A program made the position numbers and the translations under genes. Shown piece by piece: positions 1 through 11,046 of a stretch of DNA of 64,000 nucleotides. This stretch comes from Proteles cristata cristata (taxonomy: Eukaryota > Chordata > Mammalia > Carnivora > Hyaenidae). The stretch covers positions 885,158 to 949,157 of the forward strand of contig JAESUZ010000338.1 of NCBI GenBank assembly GCA_017311185.1, read 5' to 3'. Every line of letters begins with the position of its first letter. The stretch's first letter is position 1. Below the pieces are notes generated by a model. That model worked only from the letters and a program-made list of their open reading frames with translations, did no database searches and was not told the origin of the DNA.

Positions 1-90
1 AAATAATATATATAATTATAGATTAATAATATATATGAATATATATTAACTGGTGTTCCAATTGGTATAAATATATATATGTATATATAT
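1..90. repeat. AT-rich low-complexity/(TA)n tract
   Basis: Runs of alternating TA with short interruptions. No coding or structured content is visible. It abuts the A-tail side of the minus-strand SINE that follows. Confidence 0.85.
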
Positions 91-312
91 ATATTTATGT
101 TTTATTTATTTTTGAGAGAAAGAGGGAGAGAGAGACAGAGACAGCATGAGCAGAGAAGGGACAGAGAGAGAGGGAGACACAGAATCCAAAGCGGGCTCCA
201 GGCTCCAAGCTAGTGGTCAGCACAGAACCTGACCCAGGGCTCAAACTCATGAACCACGAGATCATGACCTGAGCCGAAGTCTGATGCTTAACCTACTACC
301 CAGGTGCTGCCC
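91..312 (-). mobile_element. Can-SINE (tRNA-Lys-derived), older copy
   Basis: On the plus strand it reads tail-first: an ATTTATTTTTGAGAG tail, a GA-rich tract, then caggctcca, gatcatgacctgag and the head complement ending caggtgctgccc. The family is non-autonomous. It has a tRNA-Lys-like head with internal Pol III A and B boxes, a CT-rich body and an A-rich tail, and is mobilised by L1 enzymes. Most CpG sites have decayed here, so this is an old copy. I could not find its TSD. Confidence 0.9.
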
Positions 313-470
313 TCTCTCCAAGCCTATTATAGACATGAGGCTACAGTCATCCCTCTTACATCCTATGTTGGTGTACAGGAATATGTCTAGAGCATGAATT
401 TGGTAACTGTTTTAGAAGTAGGAAAAATGCAGAGTCACACTCATTTTTGTACATGAGAAAAACTCAGTGA
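313..470. other. Unique sequence, nothing recognised
   Basis: Short non-repetitive stretch with no ORF or motif of note. Confidence 0.6.
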
Positions 471-483
471 GAAAATTTTTTAT

Positions 484-713
484 GGGGCGCCCGGGTGGCT
501 CAGTCGGTTAAGCGTCCGACTTTCGCTCAGGTCATGATCTCGCGGTTCGTGGGTTCGAGCCCCGCGTCGGGCTCTGTGCTGACGGCTGGCTCAGAGCCTG
601 GAGCCTGTTTCAGTCTGTGACTCCCTCTCTCTCTGACCCTCCCCTGTTCATGCTGTCTCTCTCTCTCCTAGAAATAAATAAATAAATAAACATTTGGAAA
701 AAAAAAAAAAAAA
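484..713 (+). mobile_element. Can-SINE, young copy
   Basis: Full-length head ggggcgcccgggtggctcag with CpG sites kept in gcgtccgac, ctcgcggttcg and gagccccgcgtcggg. The body carries the gtctgtgactccc variant and a cctagaaataaataaa tail with an A-run. The flanking duplication agaaaatttt is at 470-479 and 713-722. Retained CpGs indicate a recent insertion. Confidence 0.95.
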
Positions 714-722
714 GAAAATTTT

Positions 723-2104
723 AGGTGCCCAAGCCCATTTAACACGTCCTGTCTGGCTGAGTGATGTGGTATTTCATCAGTCTAGCTTTTCATGTTAATT
801 ACATTTTATATTATTTGAGGTCTAAGAACTGTATTTTTTTACATCACAATTTTAAAGCTTATAATAATTGGCAAGCTCCCATTTCCTGGATAAAGGAACA
901 AATGGAAAACTCTTTTACTTCAAATATGTTGACCACTTACTAAATACAAATAACAAATGGTCCTTTTGAAAATCAAAATAAGCAGTTGTCGACATCTCTA
1001 ATTCAAGTTTATGCTCTAAAGAACTAAATAGAGGCAGAATGTAAAGCTAAGTCTTCCTAGGCTGCTTAACGTACTATTTTTATGTTCCAATATAGAAGCA
1101 GATGAATAGCATTCACTTTTAAGGCCCTGGGGCTTCACACTATCTACTACATCAATCAGCAGTGTGCCTAATTCTCAGTATTTGTGCATACAGTGGTTGT
1201 ACAAGTTCAATTATTTGTAGCAGGTAAAACAACATTTAATATGCTTGGTAACATCAGGATTAATAATAGATAGGTTCTTTTAATCTTTTTGGAGGGTATG
1301 CTCCGCTTTATAATAACACCTTTACTACATTCTGCAAGTTATTTCTGTTTGGGTTATAAGCAAAGGATGGATGAGAGCATATATTTAATTTTTATGTGCA
1401 TGTGGAATCTAAAAAGGGCAATGTTAATCCTTGTTAACAAAAGTCTCAGAATTGTAATGAGTTGTGTGTGTCAGCAAATGAAAAAAAAGGAACCATATTT
1501 ATGGTTTTGTTTACTATCATTCTGACTCAGTATTTATAATTTTTCACCAATAGGACTAATTTTTTATCATTATCATCATCAAAAAGAGTGAAGTATATGT
1601 CTGTAAAGTAGCATGGTCCTTTATGATTTCTGTATTAAAGATAATTTTCAGAAAATGAAGTATTGGAGGTTAAAGGTAAACTTTCACTGCAATCTACTAA
1701 GAATTGTTTCCCCTCTGGATAGAAACCCTGTCAATATTTATTTACTTTATTTAGTTCCTTAGTGGTTCAGCCATTTTCCATAAAGTGAGGCTGATTCTAT
1801 TTTATAAAAATATCCTCAGTGGAACAAGTAAAATCTTTAGAACCATATGATTCATCAGAAATTAAAATCTCTACCCTGAGGTTTTAGCCTTCCAACATGG
1901 CAGGATATAGCCATTACAGGCAACTTTTCATACTGACTATATCTAAAAACTATAAAATGAAAACAAGCAATTATCTGAGGAGACTGAAAATAAATAGAAG
2001 CGGGTAGGTAGTGTAAGGAAGACAAAATCAGAAGTGATCCCCAGAAGGCGTTAGTTTTACTAACGACAGAATTCGAAAAGACATTGTGAATATCTGGGTG
2101 GATA
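723..2104. other. Unique AT-rich DNA, no gene seen
   Basis: About 1.4 kb of AT-rich non-repetitive sequence. The open frames at 761-943 and 1289-1525 are short, lack codon structure and resemble nothing I know. No transposon is recognised. Confidence 0.6.
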
Positions 2105-2113
2105 TAATAGACT

Positions 2114-2433
2114 TTTTTAAAGTAAGAGTTTATTTACTTATTTTGAGAGTGACAGAGAAAGAGAGTTAGAATGGAGACAGGGCAGAGGGAGAGAGGTGGA
2201 GGAGGTGGGGGAAGAGAGAGGGAGGGAGGGATGGGGGGGAGAAAAAGAGAGGTGGGGGGAGAGACAGAGAGAGAGAGGGGGAGACAAGGGAGAGAGATGT
2301 TGATTGAGAGAATATCCCAAGCAGGTTCCTCACTGTCAGCTCAGTACTCAACTCGGGGCTTAATCTCAAGAACTCATGATGTAAGCCGAGATCACAAGTC
2401 AGTCACTTAACCGACTGAACCACCCAGGCACCC
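2114..2433 (-). mobile_element. Can-SINE with expanded GA-rich tract
   Basis: The plus strand shows a tail remnant, a very long purine tract (about 2150-2300), then gcaggttcctcactgtcagctc and a head complement ending gaaccacccaggcaccc. The TSD taatagact is at 2105-2113 and 2434-2442. At about 320 bp it is roughly 100 bp longer than its relatives, all of it in the CT/GA domain. Confidence 0.9.
2150..2300. repeat. Polypurine (GA/GGA)n tract inside SINE
   Basis: Almost uninterrupted purines on the plus strand (gaggga, gggggaga, gagagaggg units). This is microsatellite expansion of the SINE's CT domain. It produces spurious Ser/Pro/Leu-rich open frames on the minus strand and Gly/Arg/Glu-rich ones on the plus strand. 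Confidence 0.9.
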
Positions 2434-2442
2434 TAATAGACT

Positions 2443-2814
2443 AGTTTTGAAGGCAAAAATTATGCCAATATCCAGTGGCATTTTCTATATATGAAGGTGA
2501 CAGCATGACAACCATAAGAAATTGTCTACATTTAACCAGGTAAATCTTCACTTTAAGAATACTGTGCAAAGTTATGTGTGTACTATCAAAAGTAACCACT
2601 AAGAAAATACACAGAGATCTATCAAACAACTGTAGCTTTATCATTCACTTAAAATGGATTCAGCAACATTTCAACAGTACAAAAGAAGGTATAACAAGGA
2701 AATCATAAACATGAAAAACAAGCAGAAAAAAATAGCACTTCTAAATCTGACAATTTAAACATTTACATATATAATACATGAATTAAAAGAGATTACCCTT
2801 GACCTTCACTTCTG
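2443..2814. other. Unique sequence, no gene seen
   Basis: AT-rich. The frame at 2441-2644 (-) has no recognisable protein features. Confidence 0.5.
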
Positions 2815-3480
2815 GGAAGACAGAGTAGACAGAATTTTCCCTATTCCACCCAGTGAGTACTAATAATAACCATGGGTGTATAAAACAATCGCAAGAGGAC
2901 TCTGAGAGGTGGCAAGCAGGGATATTTGGAACTCTAAGAATGCAATAGTGGTGAATTCCCTGGGTTTGCCTTTTTTTCAGATGTCTTAGATTTGGAGATG
3001 AGAAGCCAGCAAACCAGAGATGCCAATGGACAAATAAAAAAAAAAGAGAGAAGAGGGGCGCCTGGGTGGCTCAGTCGTTAAGCGTCCGACTTCAGCTCAG
3101 GTCATGATCTCATGGTTTGTGGGTTTGAGCCCCGCGTCGGGCTCTGTGCTGACAGCTCAGAGCCTGGAGCCTGCTTCAGATTCTGTATCTCCCTCTCTCT
3201 TTCTCTGACCCTCCTCTGCTCACACTGTGTGTGTGTTTCTCTCTCATAAATAAATAAAACATTTAAAAAACTTAAAAAAAGAGAGAGAAGAAAAGAAAAA
3301 GACACAGGACCCAACTAAAGCCAGCTTCCCTCTAGACAAAGAGCCAAGGAAGGGACTTCCTGGGCACACACATCGAAGAACCCCTCCTACTCCAGATAAA
3401 CAAGGGAGAGGAAACCCAGGGGCTGCAGCACCAAGTGAAGAGCCTAGACGTCCACCCTGGCCAGGATGTAATGAGGCCGC
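2815..3480 (+). repeat. Possible L1/HAL1 5'-region fragment, split by a SINE
   Basis: The text ttcacttctgggaagacaga, and after the SINE cagcttccctctagacaaag, reads like 5' non-coding sequence of an old L1-class element. It lies upstream of the ORF1 relic in the same orientation. This is recall-based and weak; a library search would settle it. Confidence 0.3.
3055..3278 (+). mobile_element. Can-SINE, full length
   Basis: Head ggggcgcctgggtggctcag with one G lost from cagtcGgttaag. Ends in ataaataaaacatttaaaaaa. Flanked by purine-rich aaaaaagagagaag-like copies on both sides, so the TSD edges are blurred. Confidence 0.95.
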
Positions 3481-4180
3481 CCCGTGGACTAGACTAACGT
3501 CGTACTCTGCCTGTTATTCAATACTTTGTAATAAGCCACCTAATATTTAATGTATCAAAGTAGCTACTATCTTATATTCTATCTTATCATTTTGGGCATC
3601 AGGGATTCTGGTGGGGCTCAGCTGACACTCTTTCTTCATGTGATCTTGACCAGGGTCACCTGGCATTTGGCCGATGCCTTGTTTGCAGAATCGGAGACAG
3701 CATCTCTCTTATGTTGACCCCTTTGGGTGTAGCTGGAAGGCCAGATTCATCTGGGCCCACCTCCTACTGGACCTCATCATGTAAACTCTTTAGCAAAGCC
3801 ATTTCTGACAACTTAACATGGAGGCGGGACAGAGTATAGACTCTGAGTCCTCTGACATACAGTTACCAGAACGGAAGATAATATCACTTCCAGAGTGTGC
3901 GATTTGTCAAAGGAGGGACAGGCCAGTGTGGATTTGGAGAAAAATGGAGTAGATCCTACCTATTAAAACTAGCGTGAAGGAAACTACAGCTCTCTTAATC
4001 CATCATCAGATTGCTGCTAAATATTTCATTGTAATATTTGCCTCTAATGTCAGAAGATAATCCAGAAGAGGTGGGAAATATTAAATTAAAACGTATTATT
4101 TAGAAAAGGAAATATAGTATTATCATATTAAAAATTACCAGGAGTTTATAAATCACCACTCCATCCTAATAGCAAGTAAA
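3481..4180. other. Mostly unique DNA, possible degenerate LTR-like piece
   Basis: At 3590-3790 the phrases gggctcagctgacactctttc and catctgggcccacctcctac vaguely recall medium-reiterated LTR repeats, but I cannot name a family. The rest is AT-rich and unremarkable. Confidence 0.3.
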
Positions 4181-5810
4181 AAGCTAAACAAATAGAAAAA
4201 TTAAATCACTCTTCTCAGATCCACCAGAGAACTAAGGTCACAGGGAAAAATCACTGCCTCTAGAATTCCAGAAACTGACAGGCAGATACAGAGAATCACA
4301 ACTCACTGGAGAAGAAATCCATCAACAGAAACCTACCTGGAAAGCAGGGCTGGGGTGTGTGAATTTGAACCACAGTTGACAAGTTACTGGTGGCTCAGGG
4401 TGGACAAATCCAAAAGATAAACACTTCATGTAAAGTCATCTGTAACATGCAGATGAAGTTTACCTCCAGGAGTTCTAGCAGATCTTCACAGAGAATATTT
4501 AGGAAAACTCCCATTATGATTCTGGAAAGGGGGCCCATACAGGAACCATTTTGAAATACTCCAGAGAACTCTTCTTCTTAACAAGATCTTCCCAGAGGAG
4601 AAGTTATGTTAGCATAGCCTAATATCCTTGGGGGAAGGAATTTGCCCACCTGCAGCCCATGCTAGCCATGCTTTCTAACTTCAGGTGTGGTGAAAAGACC
4701 AAGAAGTGCTTATGAAGGTCAGAGTCCAAGGGCACAGGCTCACCAAAAGACTGGGACCTAGTCACATGACTACAAAAGGTTTCCCCTCCCCCTACCTCAT
4801 CACCACATCACGAAACGCTGATTTACTGCAGTACCTTATCCTCAGTACATCATGCCCACCTCTCCACAAAAAAGTGACAGGACATATTGAGAGGCAGAAA
4901 GCATAGTTTGAAGAGAGTGAACAACCATCAGAACCTCAGAATCAAGTACGGCAGAAATACTGGAATTTCAGACCAGGCACTAAAGAACAGACAGCAACAA
5001 AATACTAACGCTGGAGAGCAAAGGCACTGTAACAGAAATGAAGAATGCCTTTAATGGACTCATGAGTAGACTGGAAACAGCTGAAGAAAGAACCGCTGGG
5101 TAGAGGAATAGGATAGTAGAAACTTCTGAACTTGTGAAGCTAACAGAAAAACAAAACAATTGGAAAAGACAGAATATCCAAAACCGTGGAGCACCTGCAA
5201 AGGTGTAACGTGTGTAATGGGGACCAGGAGAGGAAAGAAGGGAGAGGCAACATTCACAGCATGCATCAGTGCAAATTTTCTCAAATGAATGTCAGAGTCT
5301 AAACCACAGATCCCAGAAACTCAGAGACCACAGGGGAAAAAGGCAACAAACAGATCCCAAACCTACACCTAGGCATATCAGACCCAAACTCAAAAAAATA
5401 TAGAGAAGAAATCTTGAAAGAATCCGGAAGGTAGAGAAAGAAAAGAAAAGAAAAAAAACTCATAAAGGAGCTAAGCTAAGAATTACATCCACCTTCCCAG
5501 AAACCATGAAGCAAGAAGAGAGTGGAGTGAAATATTTAAAGCATTGAAAGAAAAAAACCCCAGCAACCTAGAAATCTGTACCCTGTGAAATTATCCTTCA
5601 AAAGGGAAGGGGAAATAAAGACTTTATCAGACAAACAGAAGTGGAGGCGACCTGTTGCCCGACGACCCACCTTGCAATGTTAAAAGAAGCCCCTTCAGAG
5701 GGTAGGTAAATGATAGGGGTCAGAAACTGTAAAGGAGCAAAGATCATAGAATGGCTAAGTGAAGATAAAATAAATTTAACAACTAAAAGAAAGAAAAAGC
5801 CATTATAAGG
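4180..5810 (+). repeat. HAL1/L1-class element, ancient, 5' part plus ORF1
   Basis: From about 4890 (catagtttgaagagagtgaac, cagaaatactggaatttcag) through gtaacagaaatgaagaatgcc to the ORF1 C-terminal code, the sequence follows the order expected of a HAL1-type half-LINE. After ORF1 it runs into AT-rich 3' sequence (gaagataaaataaatttaac) with no ORF2, as HAL1 elements do. The 5' limit is uncertain. Confidence 0.75.
4890..5715 (+). pseudogene. Dead ORF1 (RNA-binding protein) of a HAL1/L1 element
   Basis: In an L1, ORF1 encodes a coiled-coil RNA chaperone that coats the element's RNA. The C-terminal part is still readable: positions 5517-5558 encode REWSEIFKALKEKN, and after a one- or two-base shift 5564-5638 encodes a stretch beginning QPRNLYPVKLSFKREGE. 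These are the hallmark blocks of the ORF1 C-terminal domain (family knowledge). The N-terminal and coiled-coil part is interrupted by stops and indels. No product is expected. Confidence 0.8.
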
Positions 5811-6409
5811 TTTTCAGCAGGGTGGTGACAAGATTATATTCTTTTGAATGGCTTACCTGGGGACTCTGTGAAGCTGAGATTTTGAGAGGTAAGATTTAGG
5901 AGACTCTCAAGCGGCTATTTTCGTTGGCCCGGTGAAAGAAATGATGGCTGAATGTAAGACCACAGGAGTGGAAAAGAGAGGAGGAGGTTGGGCTTTGCTA
6001 CTTTTTAAAAAGCTTCTCAGCTGATCCTAATGTGCATCAAAGGTTGAAATTCACCATGTGTGAAATTGATAGCGGCAGGTGAGGGCTGCCTGCAGAAGCT
6101 CAGGAAGTGCAGGCAAAGCAGAAATATCACGGAGCCTGCCACTGACGCTAGGGAAGATCACGGACCGCGGCCTGCTTGTGACGGCTTTTGTGAACCACTT
6201 TCCTTTCATTGGAAGCTGCAATTCTCATGCCTGCTGATGTTTAGAGCAAGGAAGACGCTGATGAGAGCCTACTATGAGGTTGGGGTGGGGTGACTTCCAG
6301 AACTGTAAGCAACCGGTGCCATAATTCCTGGGCTTCCAATGATATCTGAAGACCCACAGTTCTCTGTACAAGGTTCCTGAGATTTCCCTGAAGCTCCTTG
6401 GTATAAAAC
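5811..6409. other. Unique DNA with possible MER5-type fragment
   Basis: No gene seen. Around 5990-6055 the words gggctttgctactttttaaaa and ctgatcctaatgtgcatcaa resemble a MER5-class hAT DNA-transposon fragment. Overlapping frames on both strands at 6060-6457 look like chance. Confidence 0.4.
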
Positions 6410-6422
6410 AAGGATGCAAATA

Positions 6423-6642
6423 GGGTGCCTGGGTGGCTCAGTCGGTTTAGCGTCCAACTTCGGCTCAGGTCATGATCTCACAGTTCGTGGGTTGGAGCCC
6501 CGCGTTGGGCTCTGTGCTGACAGCTCAGAGCCTGGAGCCTATTTCAGATTCTGTGTCTCTCTCTCTGACCCTCATCTGCTCATGCTCGCTCACTTGCTCT
6601 CTCTCTCTCTCTCTCTCAGAAATAAATGAAAAAAAAAACCCC
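6423..6642 (+). mobile_element. Can-SINE, full length, clear TSD
   Basis: Head gggtgcctgggtggctcag, body with gctgacagctcagagcctgg, tail caga-aataaatg plus an A-run. The exact 11-bp TSD aaggatgcaaa is at 6410-6420 and 6643-6653. Confidence 0.95.
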
Positions 6643-6714
6643 AAGGATGCAAACTTCATTTGATCTTCTCTCAAAATCTATCAAGTATTTCTCATCCCTC
6701 TTTCACTACCAAAC

Positions 6715-6906
6715 TTTTTTTTTCCAGTTTATTTATTTTTACATAGAATGTGAGCAGGGAAGGGGCATAGAGAGAGGGCATCCAAAGTAGTCTCTGCACC
6801 ATAGGTGGAGAGCCTGACGTGAGGCTTGATCACATAAACCTTGAGATCATGACCTCAGCCAAAAACAAGATTCAGTCGCTCAACTGACTGAGCCACTCAG
6901 GCGCCC
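6715..6906 (-). mobile_element. Can-SINE, old divergent copy
   Basis: Plus-strand order: T-run, tttatttatttttaca, shortened GA tract, gatcatgacctcagcc, and a head complement ending gccactcaggcgcccc. The body is strongly diverged and no clean TSD is seen. Confidence 0.88.
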
Positions 6907-7208
6907 CCTGCGAAACGTCTTAAAGGGAGCATTTACACTGGCTGTTTCCATTGTTTCATCCACTTGTACTTTTCAGTCTGTAGATGAGGACCCAGCGCCC
7001 AACTGGCAGTAATGCTCTATCCTCTCTCTAAGCAAGTGAACCTCTTTCATTTGAACTACAAACAGAGGTGATTCGGTGTCATTTACATCCTTCTTGAGAC
7101 TGCTACATGTGTTCAATTGTGCACCAAACTTCTCTTACTATGAATCCTCTTGGCATTTAAAATTCTATAATGGTCTTTTGTATTAGTCAAACTCACTGTG
7201 GTTATCTC

Positions 7209-7428
7209 TTTTTTTTAAATTTGTTTTAATGTTTTTTATTTATTCCTGAGAGAGAGAGACAGCATGAGGAGGGGAGGGTCAGAGAGAGAGAGGGAGACAC
7301 AAAATCCAAAGCAGGCTCCAGGCTCTGATCTGTCAGCACAGAGCCCATGGGGCTCGATCCCATGAACCTTGACATCATGACCTGAGCCGAAGTTGGACGT
7401 TAAACCGACTGAGCCACCCAGGCGCCTC
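7209..7428 (-). mobile_element. Can-SINE, full length, clear TSD
   Basis: Ends gagccacccaggcgcc on the plus strand. The exact 12-bp TSD tgtggttatctc is at 7197-7208 and 7433-7444. Confidence 0.95.
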
Positions 7429-7444
7429 TCAGTGTGGTTATCTC

Positions 7445-7788
7445 AAATCTGCTTTCCTTCTGCTTGGCTAATGGTATGTAGTCACTGGAGCTAGATTCCT
7501 GGTGTTACTTTTCACTTTTCCCTCCATTTCTGGTTTTTACCTCCTACATTTCAATACAGGATATCTGAGTTAATAAATAAAAAATATATGACGAAAATAA
7601 CTTGAAAAATGAAAAGGTAATGGGAAATGAGTACTGGATTTTTCAAAACTGTTTTATTCTTTATTGTCATTAAGTTAACATAGAGAAACAGTTATCTATT
7701 ATTTTACTAAAAACATTTCAAGATATGTGTTAATTTGGAGGTACTCAAATTGAAGCTAATTCTGTAAGATAATTTAAAACTGTTATGA
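7445..7788. other. Unique AT-rich sequence, nothing recognised
   Basis: Short stretch with no ORF or repeat of note. Confidence 0.6.
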
Positions 7789-8008
7789 GGGGCGCCTGGG
7801 TGGCTCAGTCGGTTAAGTGTCCGACTTTGGCTCAGGTCATGATCTCATGGTTCGTGGGTTGGAGCCCCGCATCGGGCTCTGTACTGACAGCCAGCTCAGA
7901 GCCTAGAGCCTGTTTCAGAGTCTGTGTCTCCCTTTCTCTCTGACCCTCCCTAGCTCGTGCTCTGTCTCTCTCCGACTCAAAAATAAAGGTTAAAAAAAGT
8001 TTAAAAAT
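7789..8008 (+). mobile_element. Can-SINE, full length
   Basis: Intact head ggggcgcctgggtggctcag and gctcaggtcatgatctcatgg, tail aaaaataaaggttaaaa. TSD not resolved. Confidence 0.95.
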
Positions 8009-8119
8009 AGTTTACCTTTTCCTTTACTGTGAAATGAATACAATTATATGCCTGTCTCCTTAACCTGTCTTCAAAGACAGAACTTGCTGCCTGTCTTTGC
8101 TAATGAGTCCATAAGTTTT

Positions 8120-8341
8120 TTTTTTTTTTTTAAATATTTTTTATTTATTTCTAGGAGAGAGAGAGAGACAGCGTGAGCAGGGAGGGTCAGAGAGAGAGGG
8201 AGACACAGACTCCGAAACAGGCTCCAGGCTCCGAGCTGGCAGTCAGCACAGAGCCCGACGCGGGGCTCGAACCCACGAACCGCGAGATCATGACCCAAGC
8301 TAAAGTCGGACGCTTAACCGACTACGCCACCCAGGAGCCCC
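8120..8341 (-). mobile_element. Can-SINE, young copy, 18-bp TSD
   Basis: The plus strand shows ttatttatttctaggaga (complement of the cctagaaataaat tail) and a CpG-rich head complement (gacgcggggctcgaacccac). The TSD aatgagtcc(a/c)taagtttt is at 8102-8119 and 8342-8359 with one mismatch. Confidence 0.96.
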
Positions 8342-8359
8342 AATGAGTCCCTAAGTTTT

Positions 8360-9209
8360 AATGGGTGGGGGAACAAAACTGAAAATAAACTTTGCTAAAA
8401 CACAAACCTACTTTTTTTTTTCAAGCGGCCTATATCCTTATCCTGAGTCATGTCATGAACATGGCATTGGGAGGACTGAATACCACGCGGGCAGTGAGTG
8501 ATGTGTTCAGAGACTGAGGATAGCAGCTTCTGCAAGCGTTAATGAGACTATCACGGCCCACTCGTGGGGCAGCTCGCTGAAAACGCACTGCTCTGTCTGC
8601 GCTCTGCCCTTTTTCCACATAAAGTAGAAGCAAATGAAGAGCTGCTGCTCCATAAAGCTTAATATCCAAGTAAGGCAATCGCAGGTCTGTTTCAGACTCA
8701 ACGCCCAAGGTGAACTCTGGAAATTGTTGCTTGAGTCACTATGGTACGTTGTCCATCATTTTTATTAATAAGGGAGAAGTCATCTCTGGGGCATCAGTGG
8801 TTTTAAGTTGTAAGTTGCTTTAGAACAGTATGTTTTGAAGTCATCATAAAAACTCAGTTATGTGTTTATTTAAATGACTTTCTGAAATGTGATTTTTCCT
8901 GTCATTATCCACCAACCCTGTTGTCGAGAATTTTGATGTGTCTTTGCATTTTTCTTTTAAAATGGTGAACTTAAACCTGAGAAAGAATAACGGTATTTTT
9001 TCGTTTTTTGAATCTGTCATAGCAGTCTGGGTGGTAACTCAGTTTTCACTAGGCCTTTGTTTGAGCTAATATTATCATATGGACACAGTTAAAAAAACAT
9101 AAATTTATTCTTTTCTTTTCTACTAATATAATGTCCTTAATATGTGGCTCTAAAATATGCAAATATAGTGTCTTCCCATACAGAATTCTCTTTGATTTAT
9201 TCATTGAGG
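8360..9209. other. Unique DNA including a GC-richer segment
   Basis: The segment 8440-8710 is richer in G+C and CpG than its surroundings and holds two overlapping minus-strand open frames (8448-8708 and 8507-8701). I do not recognise either as a protein. The remainder is AT-rich. Confidence 0.5.
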
Positions 9210-9590
9210 TCATGTGGCAGGCAGTTTTAGGTCCTAGGCATACAAAATCACTGCACCCATTGAACTTCAATCCTCATATGGAGAAAATGAAAAAAATAGA
9301 CAATCTATATCAGGTAGGGATAATTGCTACAGAAAAAAAATTTCATGGTGAGGGAAAAGGGTAATGATTATGTAGCCCTCTATGAGGGGGTGATCTATGA
9401 TAAAGGGCAGAAGAAATTGAAAAAAAAATCCATGGAAAGATCTCATTTAAGAGCTCTGCAGAGAAGAAAAAACATTACAAAAGCTAGAGAGAGACGTGAA
9501 GCATGACTTCAAGGAAGGCCATTGAGACTAGAGAAAAAGCAGATTGATGGCCATTGGTAGGAAATGAGCTTGGACAGGTGCTCAGGTGTA
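9210..9590 (-). repeat. L2 LINE remnant, first part
   Basis: Plus-strand text such as ggtcctaggcatacaaaatc, tagacaatctatatcagg, agggataattgctacagaaa and ggaaggccattgagactaga follows the order of an antisense L2 3' region. It is ancient, with many substitutions. It seems to resume at about 10.15 kb after younger insertions. Confidence 0.55.
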
Positions 9591-9594
9591 TTTT

Positions 9595-9945
9595 GTTAGG
9601 GTTTGCTTCATAACAAGTCACTCTAAAGTTTTAGTAGCTGAAAACAAGCATCATTTATTATTTCACAGGAGTCTATAAGCGTAGGTCCATCAGTCTCTGT
9701 TGGGCTTGATTATGCATCTGCTGTAACCTGCTAAGTCGTGTTTCCATCAGTCAGTTTAGGAAGCTTCCACCAGGGTGGCCCCTCTACTCCATGTGCGGGG
9801 GGCCAACCAGGCTTGTGCTCGTGACAGAGGTAGGCATCTGAGGGCAAGCAAAACTTGCAGGCCCTGTTGTGTTCTAGGCATGAAACCATCATGCCACCAC
9901 TTCTGCTGCCTTCTACTGGGTAATGTAAATCACGAGACAAGCCTA
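9595..9945 (-). repeat. LTR-like medium-reiterated repeat, family uncertain
   Basis: Contains ttcataacaagtcactctaa, tagctgaaaacaagcatc and tttattatttcacagg, a layout typical of antisense MaLR-type LTR ends. It interrupts the L2 remnant. The frames at 9731-9981 on both strands look spurious. Confidence 0.4.
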
Positions 9946-10138
9946 GAGGCATCCGGGTGGCTCAGTCCGTTGAGCATCTGACTCTTGATTTTTGACTCAG
10001 ATTATGATCTCACGGTTGACAGACTGAGTACCTCATTGGGCTCTGCACTGGCATAGAGTCTGCTTAAGATGGTCTCTCTCCCTCTTCCCCTCTGCCCCCT
10101 TTCCCTTTCTTCCCCTCACCCCCCAGCAAAAGAAGGCA
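9946..10138 (+). mobile_element. Can-SINE, old divergent copy
   Basis: aggcatccgggtggctcag, then gagcatctgactcttgat, a pyrimidine-rich body and a C/T-rich 3' end without a clear A-tail. Flanks gacaagcctag and ggcaaacctag may be a decayed TSD. Confidence 0.85.
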
Positions 10139-10144
10139 AACCTA

Positions 10145-10640
10145 GGTTTATGGAACGAGAAAATAGATGATTAGATGATCACTGTTTGGGAGTATTTGCA
10201 AAATATATTGCAAAAGGAGAAATAAAGTATTAGTGTTCTTTTTATAATCAATCACCCATGGCAGGAACCAATTCATTAAGATCTCATAGACCTGAGATTA
10301 AAATGTTTTGTTCCATATATATGAGAAATTACTATGGTTCTGAATAAGCAAAGGAATGATTTTATTTATGGTTCAGTTCCGTGCTCCATCTTTGTTGAGC
10401 AGAGAAAGAACTTTATGTGAGGTGGGGAGTGCAGGAAAAGATAAGAAATGAGGCTTTTTTTGTAGTCTAGTTGAAAAATGATAGTAGCTAGACTCTGCTG
10501 TAGCAGATAGTAAAACTGTTTCAATTTGGGTTGTATATTGAAATTAGTCCTGCCATGATTTATTGAATGATGATGAGGAAATTAGGAGTGAAAATTGTAT
10601 CCTATGGTTTTGAACTGAGAATTTTTGAAAGCAATCTTTT
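10145..10640 (-). repeat. L2 LINE remnant, second part (probable)
   Basis: aagcaaaggaatgattttat, gagtgcaggaaaagataag, gtagtctagttgaaaaatga and gatgatgaggaaattaggag continue the antisense L2 order from 9.2-9.6 kb. The match is degenerate. Confidence 0.4.
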
Positions 10641-10830
10641 TCTTTAGTTTGCATACTTTATTTTTATTTATTTTAAACTAATTTTACTAAACTTTGGCAG
10701 GCAATATTGTATTAGTATAAGGTATACAATATATTGATGCGGCATTTATATACATTATAAAGTGATCACCCTGTAAGTTATATACTGTTCCCTGTTGCAT
10801 GTATTCTTTCCCCATGATTTGTTTTATTTT

Positions 10831-11046
10831 ACTTTTTAAAATGTTTTTACTGTTTATTTTTGAGAGAGAGAGAGACAGAGTACAAGTGGGGGAGGGGCAG
10901 AGAGAGAGGGAGACACAGAATCTGAAGCAGGCTCCAGGCTCTGAGCCGTCAGCACAGAGCCAGAGGGAAGGCTTGAACACACAAACCCATGAGATCATGA
11001 TCTGAGCCAGTCGGATGCTCAATTGACTGAGCCACCCACGTGCCCC
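10831..11046 (-). mobile_element. Can-SINE nested in the L1 3'UTR
   Basis: Tail complement actttttaaaatgtttttac, GA tract, gatcatgatctgagcc, and end gccacccacgtgcccc. The TSD is approximately ccatgattgttttat on both sides, with an indel. It is younger than the L1 that hosts it. Confidence 0.94.

Noticed and set aside
484..560. tRNA-like head with A and B boxes (and the same in every SINE)
   Set aside because: Derived from tRNA-Lys but part of the SINE. The sequence does not fold into a complete functional tRNA gene with its own terminator.
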